The notes: generated from the letters alone by a model not told the origin. A stretch of DNA of 64,000 nt from Cephalopachus bancanus (GCA_027257055.1 JAPVLO010000574.1:372001-436000), one strand, 5' to 3'; shown: positions 13,213 through 26,716, numbered from the stretch's first letter. Translations and numbers: made by a program.

Positions 13213-14326
13213 AAAAATACATCTCCCTAAAATAATGTTTGCTCCCCATATCCTCTGTTCACTCTCCCAGTTTCTATTTAACAAATCTTTCATAACATGA
13301 ATTTTACAGAAATCATTGACAAGATCCCTCAAATCCAAAAAAGCTTGTTGTCAGTTTTGTTCTGTACTGAACACCTAAGATCAATTTCATTTAGACTAGT
13401 ATGCAAACGGAATATTATTGAAAACTTTTAGAGTGAGATAAAACTCGACCTTCTATTTATTCCTAATAATTTTATCTACATTTTAGTATTAAAGTGATGC
13501 ATTTTATAGTAGATGGCCATGATATGACCCCGAAGCAATGAACTGTGCATACAAACTGATTTGTAGTAAAACATATGTCAACATTTCCCTAGGATTTAGT
13601 TGTTCCAAAATACACCTGTCATTTTTTCTAACAACTTATAAAAGATAAGGCCCTAAGCATAGGAAACAAAATACCAGGGTAGCTCCTTACTATTTTCCCA
13701 TAGAACATAGTTCAAAACACATCTACTTATGCATGGCTTCAAATTGCCTTAGTTGGTTTTACATGCATCAGTGCCTCAACTACTACCTTTTGCAACATGC
13801 CACCCCCATATAAATTTGTTAATGTATTTCTAAAAACAGAGAACAGAGAATTTGATGTGAAAATACTGGCTATGAAACAGCTAAAAGCACCACAGTTATT
13901 TGTTGAAGCTAGGTAAACTTCTATGAGTCATATATCTTCTCACATTAACCATGAATACATAGCCCATTTCCTTAAAATTCAAAGGCCAGAGCATATACAC
14001 TTATTTGTTACAATAACTAAATTATAGATATCTATTGAAAATAATAGTAGTTAATGTTCAGAAGCATCAAAAACTATACAAATTTGTATTAACATTATTT
14101 TTCTGGAATCAAAAGGGACTACATATACATGTCTGACCTGATTTGAAAAACCATGTGGAGAGATCACTCAATATTCATGCTCAGGGGAGAAAAAACAGAT
14201 TTCAATTCCAGAAACAGTATTAAGGAAAAGTTGGCCGGATGAAGGGAGATAAAGAATCTTTGGAAAATTTACTAGGCAGGCCATATTAACTTCATTGATG
14301 CAGAAAATGATTAGAGTTCATCGTCA

Positions 14327-14460
14327 TTAGAGTTGAAGATCTAGCTCCCCCATTTGCTTGCTGAGTGCTTTCAGGCAAATCATATAACTGTTCTGTGTCT
14401 CATATCTCATATCTGTAAATGGAGTTGATATATGATCATTCTCTTTTCCAGTCCCATTTC
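14327..14460 (+). mobile_element. MIR SINE
   Basis: Diverged MIR core: 'tgctttcaggcaaatcatataactgttctgtgtctcatatctcatatctgtaaatggag' is the MIR 'gggcaagttacttaacctctctg...ctgtaaaatgggg' segment. Confidence 0.65.
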
Positions 14461-14576
14461 CTGCCCCCAAATTCAAACAAAATACTCTTTGGGCATGGCT
14501 TGCAAACTCGAAAAGTCTATATAAATGTAAAGAGTTGTTATTTGTGACTATTATCATCAATCATATAATAATTGTT

Positions 14577-14800
14577 GCAGTTATTCAACACTTACCATGG
14601 ATAGGTACTATTTCAAGTGGTTTGCATGGAGTATCTTATTAAATTCTCAACAACAACTCCAATGAAGTAAGTACTATTATTCCCTGCAATTAGACAGATG
14701 AAGAAACTCAGTCTCAGAAAGGTTAAGTAATTTGTGCAGGGTCTCATAGCTAGTAGATGCTAAAGCCAAGAACAAACCCCTAGCAGTCTTATTTAAAGTC
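14577..14800 (-). mobile_element. MIR SINE (antisense)
   Basis: Good complement of MIR: 'gtactattattccctgcaattagacagatgaagaaactcag' and 'gaaaggttaagtaatttgtgcagggtctcatagctagtagatgc'. Confidence 0.88.
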
Positions 14801-15783
14801 TGTACTATTACAAAATACTGTAGTAGGAAGAGTGGCTGTGAAAGAATACTATGATAAAAATGCAATGGTTATTTGTAACTGTAAATCCATACCTCATGTT
14901 CAGAAGGTCACAGGCCAAATGCTCTGCTGAAAGGGCAGAAGAAAGTATAATATTAACAAATATTTATTGGTTGGTAAGTTCCATTTCTATAAATTGGGAC
15001 TAGTTAAAGCAAGTATTTCACTGATTTGTCAACTTAAACTAAAATTTTCAGATACATGAAGCATAAATCTCTGATGTGGGATGGGGTGGAGATGGGAGTC
15101 TAAACTAGTCAATGTATTTTTCTGCATTGCCATGGTGCTAACTTCTGCAATAATGGGAGTAACTTGGGAAAATGGAAATGTGCAGAAAACTCAATAATAC
15201 CATTTAAATTATTATCTTCAACTTATTTCCTTACCCAATCTGATAATCAGAGCTGTTAAAATGGAATTATCAACGTTTTCCTTTCTCTCTTTACACCCAC
15301 AAGTATGGGGGTGCTTAAGTAACAGTGATATCTATAATTGGCAAAAAGGAAATGGAATCTATCCAAAACAACCTGGATGATCTATAAACTCTACTAATAG
15401 TTCCTTTATTTTACATTACAGCTTCCTAACTAGCTATTTGTGTTCCTTTACATGGTGGTATATATTTTTGCCATTTATATTTAAAGATTATCATTTGTAA
15501 ATTCCTTTTCCCTGAACGGACTGCAGATCCCTTAAAATATAAAGGGTAAAGGCTCTGGCATTACCAAGACTACCATGCTGTATCTATGGTCTTGACAAGG
15601 ATTCTGAGTTACAGTATTTACTAATTTGGCCCTTAATACCATGTCATACATACCTAGTTTATCAGCTACTTTTACTTATTTACTATATCATTGCCAGCAG
15701 CAGTTGTCATGCAGTAATCAGAAATATTCCACACTGGAAAGCCAGGCATTTTCACCTAGATTCCTTTGAATCATTGTAATCTT

Positions 15784-16007
15784 TTTTTTTTTTTTGAGTT
15801 GGAGTCTCACTTGGTTACCCAGACCAGAGTGCAGTGGCCGCTCCCGGCCACCGCAGCCTCGCCTGCTGGGCTCCAGAGATCCTTCTGCCTCAGCCTTCCG
15901 AGTAGCCGGAATTACAGGCATACGCTACCATACCCGACTGATTTTTTGATTTATTGTTGAGATGAGGTCTCGCTGCCCAGGCGGGTCTCGAACCCGTGGG
16001 CTCAGGC
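15784..16007 (-). mobile_element. Alu, antisense, 5' truncated
   Basis: It begins with a T-run and GAGTTGGAGTCTCAC, and ends at GGGCTCAGGC, so the first part of the left arm is missing. Flanked by GAATCATTGTAATCTT duplications (15768-15783 and 16008-16023), which shows the truncation happened at insertion. Confidence 0.96.
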
Positions 16008-16519
16008 GAATCATTGTAATCTTTAACTGACACTGAATTAATCTGCTCGTATAACTACCTAAACCAAGATTGGATCCCAGTACATTTGCTTGATTTACCC
16101 CAAACTCAACAGATAATATTTTTTCTCCATGGAAAAAGTTAATTCGAGCCTGAGAATCCTCAACAGCCTTGAATATGAACATATAGATTACTTATATAAT
16201 TCTTTCATATTTCTAATATGTATACATATCAAAATATTGTCATCTTTCTGGTGTAATCAGTTCCAAAATGTTTCAGCATGAAATTCTTCATCATGAAGAT
16301 AAACATGATATCTTAAAAAATAGAGAACGCTTAAAATATCTGTGACATACTATCATGGAAGACAAGTGTTTATTGTTTTTCATCCATCTGAATTACTGTC
16401 TTGGAAAATTAATCATGGTTTTACAATTTTATTTCAATTGTAATGCAATTTAAAATGGAAAAATATTTTAAATTGAGGTTGAATCTATATGGTAAAAATA
16501 TATAATCTGAATGTAGATG

Positions 16520-16615
16520 ATTCATTCATTCACTTAACAACTGTTTATTGAGATCCTACTATGAATCAGAAACTGGTGCTAAACAAGACAGACATTTTAG
16601 AGGAGGGAAGTAATT
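16520..16615 (-). mobile_element. L2-type LINE tail (antisense)
   Basis: 'attcattcattcacttaacaactgtttattgagatcctactatg' followed by 'aaacaagacagacattttagagg' is the common antisense L2-type 3' tail. Confidence 0.5.
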
Positions 16616-16619
16616 AAAT

Positions 16620-17135
16620 TAGCACATTTGGTTTATTTTTATTTTTAATTTTAAAGACGTGGGGTACAACTCAGGTTTAGGCATACAAATGTTCATTATG
16701 CAGGCACCCTTGTTGATGAGGCATGTACCCCTCCTCCCCTGGCAGTTTCCCACTACTGCTAATCCTGCCCTCCTCCACTGGCAGTTTCCCACTACTGCCA
16801 ATCCCTTTCTTATACTATTATGATATTTAAAAAATTTTATTTTAAAGATGTGGGATATGATTCAGGATTAGGTATGTAAGTAGTCATCATACAGTTGAAG
16901 TTTGGGCCTCCCATTGATTCTCACTTCACCTGGCTTGGGATCATGTACCCTTATTGATGTTACGTGGCGCCCCCTCCCTCCCCTGGCAGTGTCCCACTAC
17001 TGCCAATTCCTTTCTTGTAGTATTATGATAAATGTTCAGGATCCACTTATGAGTGAGAACATGTGGTACTCAGTTCTTTGTTTCTGTGATAGATCACTGA
17101 GTATGATAGACTCTAATTCCACCTAAGTTGCCAGG
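16620..17135 (-). mobile_element. L1 3' UTR fragment (antisense) with internal duplication
   Basis: 'cttatgagtgagaacatgtgg' near 17047 is the antisense L1 3' UTR landmark. The preceding 'attttaaagangtgggntanna...ccctggcagtntcccactactgcc' block appears at 16650-16800 and again at 16830-17015, so the fragment carries a local duplication. Confidence 0.65.
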
Positions 17136-17164
17136 ATCCACAGGGAACTGAAACGTCCCAAAAG

Positions 17165-17550
17165 GAAAAAAATAAATAAATAAAATAAACAGCCCTCTTA
17201 AAAAGTGGGCAAAGATATGAATAGACATTTCTCAAAAGAAGACATTATGAGCAGCCAACAGATACATGAGAAAATGCTCAGCCTCACTAATCATCAAAGA
17301 AATGCAAATCAAAACCACACTGAGATACTACTTAACTCCAGTCAGGGTGGCCATCATTAATAACTCAAAAAACAACAGATACTGGAGAGGGTGTGGAGAA
17401 AAGCTAACACTGCTACACTGTTGGTGGGAGTGTAAATTAGTACAACCTCTGTGTAAAACAGTGTGGTGATTTCTAAAAGATCTAAACATCGACCTTCCAT
17501 ACTACCTAGCAATTTCCCTTCTGGGAATATACTTGGAGGAAATCAAATCA
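17165..17550 (+). mobile_element. L1 ORF2 3' fragment
   Basis: 'gggcaaagatatgaatagacatttctcaaaagaagacat', 'tcaccttcactaatcatcaaagaaatgcaaatcaaaacc'-like and 'ggagagggtgtggagaaaagc...ctgttggtgggagtgtaaattagtacaacc' are classic L1 ORF2 C-terminal DNA. It is opposite in orientation to the L1 piece just before it. The frame at 17266-17469 is part of it. Confidence 0.9.
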
Positions 17551-17869
17551 TTCCCCATTTGGGTTTGACTCCAAATATGTAGGATTTTCATATAGACTAC
17601 TGGGGGTGGGAGTTAGGGATAGAGAGAAGAAAAAGTTAAACAACATAATAAGGAAACAGGCGGACAAATCTAGAATATGGGAGATTCCATTAAACAAAAA
17701 GCTGGTCTCTCCTGAAAATCAATATCACTGAAAAAAAAAGAGGTTGTTTTAGAAAAAATATATTTCAAGAGACATAATAAATGCCATGTGTGCACCTTGA
17801 TTTAATCTTGGTTCAATAAAACACTTGTATAGGAGGCTTCTTTTTATAGAAATGGAATGTTCTAAAATT

Positions 17870-17972
17870 AGATTAAGATGATGGCTGTATAACTTTTGTA
17901 ATGAACTGTACATTTAAAATGAATAATTATGACAGTATGAAAAATTATACCACAATAAAGCTGTTAAAAGCG
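17870..17972 (+). mobile_element. L1M 3' end
   Basis: 'gatggctgtataacttttgtaatgaactgtacatttaaaatg' and the terminal 'accacaataaagctgttaaaag' are the L1M 3' end. The DNA between it and the preceding L1 piece is too diverged to assign. Confidence 0.75.
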
Positions 17973-18559
17973 TGAGGAGAAGCATCTAGGAGATCTAATA
18001 TTGATTAGGAATTCAGTGATAAAAATTAATTTTAAGAAGTTTAAAGATTACAGTATTGAAATTATTGAAAATGTCCTTATTTTTAGTCAATTTATGTTGA
18101 AATATTTGCATATAAAGCATCATGAGGTCTGCAACTTACTTTCAAATCATGCAGCAAACAGAGAAAGCAAATAAATCAAAATGATATAAGTTCTTGACTC
18201 TAAATTATGGGCATATATGTGTTTACTATAATAGTCTTTTACATTTTCAAGTACTTAAAAACTTCATAGTAAAATGTAGAAAATATTTTTTGCAAGAACT
18301 GTGAGTATTTTCCCTAAGTGCAACCTGAATATCATTTATTTAGAGAATTTTTTTTGATGTCCTTGAAAAAGTTATGTTGATAATTATTTGTTTAATACCA
18401 TTCCTTCCACTATATATTATGGGTTCTTTAAAGGAAAGGATTTATATCTATCACTGATGTAGAGCTCACCACTGAGGCTTTCAAAAAATTCAGCAAACAA
18501 GATATTATTTATTTCACTTATTAAACCAACAGAAATCACCTCTCTTAACCCCTTTTCCT

Positions 18560-18930
18560 CTATCATCTATTACTCAATTTATCTGCTTCCCTGTTTAGTA
18601 AAACTCCTGAAAAGACCTGTTTATATACAGTTTTCAACTCCTCTCCTCTCTTGCATTCACACCAAAAGGGCTTTTACCTCAACCACTCAATGGGAACTTT
18701 TCTTGTCCAGGTTATTAATGACCTCCATGTAACTAAATCTAACGATCAATGATCATTCTTCATTTTAACCTCATTTGTCAGCATCACTTGACAGAATGGA
18801 TCACTCCCTCCTCCTGAAACCAAACACTTACCTCAATTGGCTTGCAGGACAACACACTCTCTTGGTTTCCCTTTTACCTTTCCAGCTGCCTCTTTTCAGT
18901 TTTCAGGTTCTTCCACTTTGATCGGAGATA
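18560..18930 (+). mobile_element. L2-type LINE, reverse-transcriptase remnant
   Basis: The plus strand recalls an L2/CR1 reverse-transcriptase segment: a 'taatgacctccatgtaactaaatctaacgatca' block, then 'tgacagaatggatcactccctcctcctgaaacc' (from the D-T-V-D-H-S-L-L-L motif), then 'ggacaacacactctcttggttt' (from the L-S-W-F motif). No open frame remains. Confidence 0.6.
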
Positions 18931-20340
18931 AATGAGAAATGAGATAATTTTTGTTAAATTTCTTACATTAGTTTGGCAGTAAGTTTTAGGTTATAAAAGT
19001 AAAACTTAAAGTAATAAAAAAGTTAACAAATTTAAAGGACACTGACCAGAGCAAAAGGCTCTTTTATTCAGGCAAACTAATCACCAACCTTAGAAGGTTA
19101 TGATTAGCACCTTTTTACCATCATAGTTATGTGTTTAATTGTAAATAAGTATCTACCACAAATATCTACAGATTACTTCCTGCTCTCCTACTTTACCCAT
19201 AATCATTTACTTAATGTAATCTTTCTTTGTTGTAATCTAATGTTGTAATCTAATGCATTGAGACCCTTCTACTCTCAATTTGATCATTGTTCTAAAACCC
19301 AATCTGGTTAAACAAAATTCTATCTTATTACCTACACTCCTAGTTTATATTTCTATAATGCATTATACTTAACAATGTAATTTTAAACTAGTAGTATCAG
19401 GATAATTTTTACAAAATAATTTATTCACCCTAAGCAATTTAATAAATAAATTCATCTTATATGTTCCTTGGTGTTCCTAAACTTTGATTGCCAACAAGAT
19501 TGATCAACATAAAATTTTCTGATAGCAATAATAGGTATTCCTTTAAGACAGGAATTCAAAGCATGGTCACTGGACCTTGAAGTTATCCAGGTTCTCCTTT
19601 TTTCTAACCACATTGTTCGTATGAGCCCTGATTTTCTTCATTCATATACCATTCTTAACCAATTTCCAGCTCTTACTTATTCCTCCCCCTATGTCCTGAA
19701 TCCTCTTCCAACTGCATATCCTTGATTAAATAATTGCTCATTTCCTGAGCAAGCTTGAAAATTTTTTTATCAGAGAAGTTCTAAGGGCAGCAATCTGGGT
19801 CTAGAAGAAAGGACACATAAAGTTGTACTTCCATAGGAGATGCATTGCTTTTACTAAGATTGTTTTGAAGTGGCTATAAGGAGATGATGTCAATTCAGAG
19901 GGGATACTGTCTCCCAAGCTACTCTTTGGCACGCCACTTAGCTATTTGCTTCTGCTATGGAATGGGGAGGCATGCTCCAGAGGACTTTATTTTCCGTTCT
20001 TCACCTCAACAGTAAATGGTGAGGTGAAGCTGGCAGCTATTTTCATTTCCCAGCACTGCCTCAAATAAGTTTTCCTGATAAAAGCTGCTGTGTATGTCGT
20101 CAATGCTCCTTGTGATCTGAATACCAGTTTTGACCAATTAGAGGACTAGAACTTGTTACTATGTTATCCATTCAGTCAGTTAACAGAAACCTAAGAGAAA
20201 TCAATAAAATTGTGCCAGCTGTGAACAAACCTTTTAAGAATCACAGGATTATTTAAAGATAGCAAAATTTTCTTTTGAAGAATAGTGCTGCTCAAGGTAT
20301 AGCTCATTAACTCTCAAGATCAGAATCACATAGGGTGATT

Positions 20341-20631
20341 TTTTTTTTTTTTTTGAGTTGGCGTCTCACTCTGTCACCCAGACTGGAGTGCAGTGGTCGC
20401 TCTCAGCCACTGCAGCCTCGACCTGCTGGGCTCCGGCGATCCTTCCGCCTCAGCCTTCCAAGTAGCTGGAACTACAGGCACGCGCTACCATGCCCGGCTA
20501 ATTTTTTGATTTATTGTAGAGATGAGGTCTTGCCAAGTTGCCCAGGCGGATCTCGAACACGAGGACTCAAGCAATCCACTCACCTCAGCCTCCCAAAGCG
20601 CAGGATTACAGCTGAGCCACCGAGTTCGGCT
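20341..20631 (-). mobile_element. Alu dimer, antisense, full length
   Basis: T-run, GAGTTGGCGTCTCACTCTG, and an end at GAGCCACCGAGTTCGGC. Near-identical duplications 'atagggtgatttttt' and 'atagggttatttttt' flank it. The 104-codon frame over it is a known Alu artefact. Confidence 0.95.
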
Positions 20632-21755
20632 TATAGGGTTATTTTTTAAAGGCAGATTCTAGTGCTTCATCCCAGACCAAGTGGATCAGAATCTCTGGGA
20701 GTAAAATCTAGGAACTAAAAATATTTCCTCAGGTGATTATGGTAGAAACTAAAGTTTGAATACCACTGTCATAAGAAAAACATAATCAAAAACGAATACT
20801 ACATGCCCTTTCATATATACATAATATTTGCTTTCTTCCATGTAGCTATAATCTACAGTTGTCAGTGTGCCCCAGCACCAAGATTAGTGAGGCTAATTCA
20901 CACTAGCTAAAGTCACAAGATAACAAAATATAGATCAGGAAGTCAATCTATTAGCTTGTAATGGGGAATACTGCAAACACAGGAATGTTCAATTTGATAA
21001 CCAGTATATTCTACCTCTATTAGAGAATATACATACACAACCAAATTATAATCAGAGATTTCCTTGGCGATCCTGGAATCATTAAAAAGGGAGTCAGTAG
21101 ATGTTCTTAATGATCACTGTTTTAAGGATTAATCTTATGTATTTACCTATCTCCACCACTGAGATGGAGACTAGAGTATTCCAATCTTAACCAGGACACT
21201 CTCTTTCCTGGATAGTGCTGGAAACCCACAACTAGCTCTCTGATTTTCTCAAATGTAGCACTTTATTTCTGATAATGCAGTATCCTGTTAAATGATTACA
21301 TTTTACTTTGACAATGTATAACCATCATCTATCCTTGTTTCCCTGTGACTAAACAGAAATTCTAGGTGTTTCTGAACTGAATTATCTACTCACCAACTAT
21401 CTCTTGGGTTAATTTTGCAGATGGGTTATCTCACTGGGAATTTTTATTTTTCCTAATTTCACCTTGAATTTCTAGTCCCTCTGTATTGATTTGACATTAT
21501 ACTTTAAAATTTAAAAACATAAGCCATTAACTTTTAAAGAATTCTTAAGTGTGTTTATTAATGGTAAAAGTATCATGGCATAAGTTTTCCATTATGTCAT
21601 AGTAAGTGGATAATATTTTCAAAATCTTTTACTGTGTCAAAAGATATTCCAAATGAAATTATTATAAACAACAATAATCTTTTTCACAAGATGTTCAGTC
21701 ACATTGGCACTTTTTTTTTTTTTTTTGCATTCTCTTTATCTTACCCCCACCTTCT

Positions 21756-22038
21756 TTTTTTTTTTTTGAAGTCACACTCTGTCACCCAGACTGGAGTGCA
21801 GTGGCCACTCCCGGCCACTGCAGCCTCGACCTGCTGGGCTCTGGCGATCCTTCCACCTCAGCCTTCCAAGTAGCTGGAACTACAGGCGTGCACTACCACG
21901 CCCGACTAATTTTTGATTTATTGTAGAGATGAGGTTTTGCCAAGTTGCCCAGGCGGGTCTCGAACCCGCGGGCTCAGGCAATCCACTCACCTCAGCCTCC
22001 CAAAGTGCTGGGATTACAGGCTGAGCCACTGAGCCCGG
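21756..22038 (-). mobile_element. Alu dimer, antisense, full length
   Basis: Flanked by perfect TTACCCCCACCTTCT duplications (21741-21755 and 22039-22053). It ends at GAGCCACTGAGCCCGG. It keeps the CCAAGTTGCCC (longer) left-arm form. Confidence 0.97.
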
Positions 22039-23280
22039 TTACCCCCACCTTCTAAAATAAGATGATCCCTGTTCTGCCAACCCAGTGCTATTTTTCTCTG
22101 TGGTCACCCATTCATTCTGTTTTCTAAAAAAATGATCTGAGTTTTTTTAAAAGGTCCAAAATACAGGCATTTTTATTGTGCTGGATAATATTCAACATTT
22201 GGATTTTAATGAAGATTACATTCATAATCCATTTATCTAGGTAATTCTTTTTTTTTTTTGCAGAAAACAAAGGTGGTTGGTTATTTTATTAGAAGACAAA
22301 GGCCATATTTTAATACAACAGCACCAGATATGAGAATGTGTACCAAAGAACTCTAAGAAATTGGTATTCAAAAAGAAAAGCACAATGACAGAAAACACAA
22401 TCTTCTACATCTTAAGGAGCCTACAACCAGACTAATTGGAAATAAACGCACACCTCCCACCACTCCCACATACACATATGTACAAGTTACATAAGCAAAG
22501 ATTTATAAAACACAATGGAAGAGAAAGACAAACACACCCACATAGATATGTGTGCATGTTTTCCTTAAAAAGATGTTACGTTATTTTCCTTCATTTACTC
22601 AGCTCAACGAAATTCTTCATCTAAAACTATTTCATAGCTAACACAACAGATAGGAAATATCATAAAGTAAAAGTTTACATTTTCCTGGGAGCTGTTAATT
22701 GGAAGTATAAAATGTGTTTTGCATTATTTAGTGAAAATTCACATACAAATAGAAGATGTTACATAATGCTCGCTATTTTAATTGTAACATTATCAAAAAC
22801 TTCTATACAGTACTATTTACATTAAAGCAGAGGAATATCAATGCTGAAGAGGTGATCAGTGCTTCCAGACTTTTTCAATACTTATACAAAGGAGATCTAA
22901 AGAAGACAACACATTTAGATTTATAAGAAATGGTTTTTTCCCCACTGATAACATGCTCCCTGACTAAAGAGGAATCCTACACTGTAGGCAGACTCTTATT
23001 AGTTCAGGCCTTTTACATTGTGGAACTACTTCAAAAGAGCAACTTGAAGGAAGCAAATGTTAACTTTGTTGTTATTTTGAAGTCACAAAATTTTGTTATA
23101 AAACTTTTGTAAGAAGCATTAGTTATAAAAGGCAATGATGGTAAAATTAGCACTAAATTACTTACATGTATGCTACATTGAAAAGGGCTTTGGACTTTAA
23201 AAAGGGTTCTTCTAGACATGTATGTTTACCACCCCCAAATATAAAATAAAAATAGAAAGAAATGGGCTCTAATGTTGCAT

Positions 23281-23430
23281 CTCACATATACTAGTTGTAC
23301 AACTATAGGCTGATCTTGTAGCCTCTATTAGTCTAGTCTTCACACTGACAAAATGAGAAAAGTTGTCTCTATTTTATAATTTTTTTGTGAAAATCAAACA
23401 TAGTACTATATGCAAACATATTGCCAAAGG
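23281..23430 (+). mobile_element. MIR SINE
   Basis: Diverged MIR: 'ctagttgtacaactataggctgatcttgtagcctctattagtctagtcttcacactgacaaaatgag' matches the 'agctgtgtgaccttggg...cctcagtttcctcatctgtaaaatg' core in order. Confidence 0.55.
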
Positions 23431-24094
23431 GTAAATGTTTCATACTGATGTGATTTCATATTGTTAGAATTATTAATATTAAGAATTATTATGTCATAAG
23501 AACATAATGAGGAGACCGTATGACTCTACTTTAAACAAAAATTCCAAAGCAAATTTTGAATTAAATAATATATATTTCAATGACATCGTACACATGCGTG
23601 CATGTGCACGCACACACAGATAAGCTTTTAAGAGGATCATATAAATAACAGATTGATATACTAATGCTGTGTACGAGATATGGTCAACTTGCATACATAT
23701 TATTATTTAATCTTTTCTCTGTTTAGTCCATCTTCCATACTGTCAACTGTAGTTCTTACCTTAAAAAAAAACAAAACCTGGTTTGGTCACTTCTTGATGT
23801 TTATTTAATTAAATTCAAATTCATTAGCTTAGCAGAAAGACCCTGGCCTCAACCTGTTTCTCCAAACTCATTACTCCTTAACTTCCCCCCCATTCTCTTT
23901 GCTTCCTCTACCTATCACATTGACTCCTATGCTGCAGCTGTAGAGAATATCATTCTATTACTCAAATATTTTGAATCTTTTTCTGTTTGAACAGGCTTGT
24001 TATTTTCTTTGGCTAAAAACGTTTTTTGTAACCCTTATCTTTCCAGATCCTCTTAGTAGAAAATAATTTCTTTCTACCCTATATTTCCATGACA

Positions 24095-24284
24095 TGTTGT
24101 TCACTCATTTATTTATCCAATATTTACTGAGTATCTATTATGTTCCCAGTCCTGTGCTAGGAAATGCTAGTGACATAAAAGTGAATGATATATTCATGGT
24201 CCCTAGACTCATACATTTTATGAATACTGACATTAAATAAATAATCCACAAATAGATACATAATTAAAACTGTGATAGTGCCAT
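24095..24284 (-). mobile_element. L2-type LINE tail (antisense)
   Basis: 'cactcatttatttatccaatatttactgagtatctattatg' and 'ctgtgctaggaaatgctagtgacataaaagtgaatg' are the antisense L2-type tail. An Alu has inserted at its distal end. Confidence 0.6.
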
Positions 24285-24299
24285 AAAGAAAGTATATAG

Positions 24300-24504
24300 C
24301 TGGGCAACCTGGCAAGTCCTCATCTCTACAATAAATCAAAAATTAGCCGGGCGTGGTAGCGCACACCTATAGTTCCAGCTACTTGGAAGGCTGAGGTGGA
24401 AAGATTGCCAGAGCCCAGCAGGTCGAGGCTGCAGTGGTTGGGAGCGGCCACTACACTCCAGTCTGGGTGACAGAGTGAGACTCCAACTCAAAAAAAAAAA
24501 AAAA
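24300..24504 (+). mobile_element. Alu, 5' truncated
   Basis: It starts inside the left arm (CTGGGCAACCTGGCAAG) and runs to an A tail. Flanked by AAAGAAAGTATATAG-type duplications (24285-24299 and 24505-24519), so truncation occurred at insertion. Confidence 0.95.
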
Positions 24505-24930
24505 AAAGAAAGTATATAGGGCTCAATAATACATGTAACTAGCACCTAGTCTACAGGATTTTTAGGGCAGCAATAATGATTTATTTGTCAATTATTTCCC
24601 ATGGTATCAAACAGATAAGAAGTACTAGATGTATATGTTTATTTATTTGAATTAAATTGTATCATAAATATCAGTAAATAATCACAATGCTCAGCATGTA
24701 ATCAATTCAATGTAAAAAAAATTCAGTAACCCAAATGTTTCATCTTTACAAGAGAAGCTGTAGTTCAACATGTTTTTTCTACTGAATTGGCATACTCAAT
24801 GCCCATTATGTCACTGAGGTTTTGGAGTTAGAAGCATCTGGAACATAAATTCTCACAAAAAACATACAGATGAAAGCTTCCAGCTATAACTAGGTGATAT
24901 CAGAAAATTATTTCCCCAAATAGCATTACC

Positions 24931-25155
24931 AATTGAGTATCCCTAATTTGAAAATCAGAAATCCAAACAGCCTCCAAAAACTGAGACATTTGGAGTGTCA
25001 ACATGGTGCTTATATGAGCATCATGGATGAGCACTATGTATTCATATTCGGGATGCTGAACCAGTAGGTATGATGCAAATATTCCCAATTCTGAAAAATC
25101 CTGAAATCTGAAATACTTCTGATTCAAGCACTTCAGATAAGCGATACTCAACCTG
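24931..25155. mobile_element. MER2-like Tigger MITE
   Basis: Ends are inverted: TTGAGTATCCCTAATTTG at the left and GGATACTCAACCTG-like (GCGATACTCAACCTG) at the right, with 'gggatgctgaaccagtaggtatgatgcaaatattcc' inside. This is the layout of the nonautonomous MER2/Tigger group of pogo-type DNA transposons. The minus-strand frames over it are artefacts. Confidence 0.85.
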
Positions 25156-25344
25156 TATAAACCTGCTCAAAATTAACAGAAGCAACCATTTCAGCACTGT
25201 GGATACTGACCAAAACCGTGTGTCCATTTGAGAAAAATTTACACTTGAAAAATCTCTGACCTTGGGATAAGAATAGTGGGTATCTGTACCCCCAGCTTAC
25301 TTGGCTCAGAGGTTCTGCCAGGATTTGTATGTTGAAAACCACAA

Positions 25345-26500
25345 AACGTTGCTGAGAGAAGTTAAAGAATATATAAATAAATGAAAAGCTACTTCATGCT
25401 CTTGGGTTGGAAGATTATTAATAAAGATTTTTAATAGGGTAGTTCTTCCCAAATTGAATGATAAATATAACCCTATCAAAATCCCAGCTGGCTTCTTTGC
25501 AAAAATTGACAACTTAATTCTAAAATTGACAAATTGATTCTAAAATCATTATGGATATACAAAATAGTTGAATAATATTGAAAAAGTAAAATAAAATGAA
25601 AGGATTCACACTTCCTGATTTCAAGATTAGATTAACTATAAAGCCAAAGTTAAGACAAATATAGGCACAAGACATTATATATACATATATATAATACATA
25701 TATATTATACAGATACATAGAAGCAAAATTGAGAGTTGAAAAATAAATTCTTACATTCATAGTTAATTGATTTTCCAAAAAGGTACCAAGACAATTCAGT
25801 AGTAAAAAGAATAGTCTTTAGAACAAATGATGCTGGAATGATTAGGTACTTACGCTTTTCTTTTTTTCAAAAGAAGTATTAGACCCTTACTTCACACCAT
25901 ATACAAACAAACAAACAAACAAACAAACCTCAAAACAGATCACAAACCAAAACCTAAGACCTAAATATAAGAGCTAAACTTTTAGAAGAAAATATATGAG
26001 AAAATTTTCATTAACTCGGGTAGGGCAAAGAGTTCCCAGATACAATATTTAAAGCATGATCCATAGAATAAAAAAAGATTTGGCTTTATCAACTTTTGTT
26101 CCTCAAAAGTCACCATTTAAAAAATAAAAACCTAAGCCACAGACCATGAGAAAATATTTTTAAGTCATAGATCTGATTATATACAGAATATTTTTAAAAC
26201 TCTTTTAACTTAATAACTCTTAAGACAAAAAAATCTTAAAAATTGACAAATGATTTGAATAGACATCTAACCAAAGAAAATATACAAATGGCTACAAAAA
26301 ATCATAAAAATAAGTTTAACATTAATCATTTAAGAAATTCAAATAAAAGCCCCAGCAAGAAATTAGTATGTATACATTGGAATAGCTATAATAATAAAAG
26401 AGACAAATGATACCAAGTGTTGACAAGAGTATGGAGACAGTGGACCACTTGTGCATTACTAATGGTAATGTCACATGGTACAGCCACTTTGGAAAATATT
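25345..26500 (+). mobile_element. L1M LINE, ORF2 region
   Basis: Co-linear old L1 ORF2: 'atcaaaatcccagctggcttctttgcaaaaattgac', 'acttcctgatttcaagattag', 'tttagaacaaatgatgctgg', 'aggaagcattagacccttacttcacacc'-like, '(AAAC)n', and 'gccactttggaaaatattt' at the end, where the polypyrimidine tract interrupts it. Frames are destroyed. Confidence 0.88.
25903..25929. repeat. (AAAC)n microsatellite
   Basis: Six uninterrupted CAAA units within the L1M fragment. Confidence 0.95.
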
Positions 26501-26501
26501 T

Positions 26502-26716
26502 TCCCTCCCTCCCTCCCTTCCTTCCTTCCTCCCTCCCTCCCTCCCTCCCTCCCTCCCTCCCTTCCTTCCTTCCTTCTTTCTTTCCTTCCTTCTTTCCTTC
26601 CTTCCTTCCTTCCTTCCTCCCTCCCTCACTTCCTTCTTCCCTTCTTTCCTTCTCCTTTCCTTCCCTCTTTCCTCCCTCCCTCCCTCCCTCCCTCCCTTTC
26701 TTTCTTTCTTTCTTTC
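26502..26716. repeat. Polypyrimidine (CCCT/CCTT/CTTT)n tract
   Basis: About 215 bases with almost no purine on the plus strand, moving through CCCT, CCTT and CTTT units. It directly abuts an antisense Alu monomer, so it most likely grew from that element's poly(A) tail. Three overlapping Pro/Ser/Leu frames (26407-26822) are low-complexity artefacts. Confidence 0.97.

Noticed and set aside
16620..17550. Single twin-primed L1 insertion
   Set aside because: The inverted 5' piece is L1 3' UTR, which lies downstream of the sense ORF2 piece in L1, so simple twin priming does not fit. Two events are more likely.
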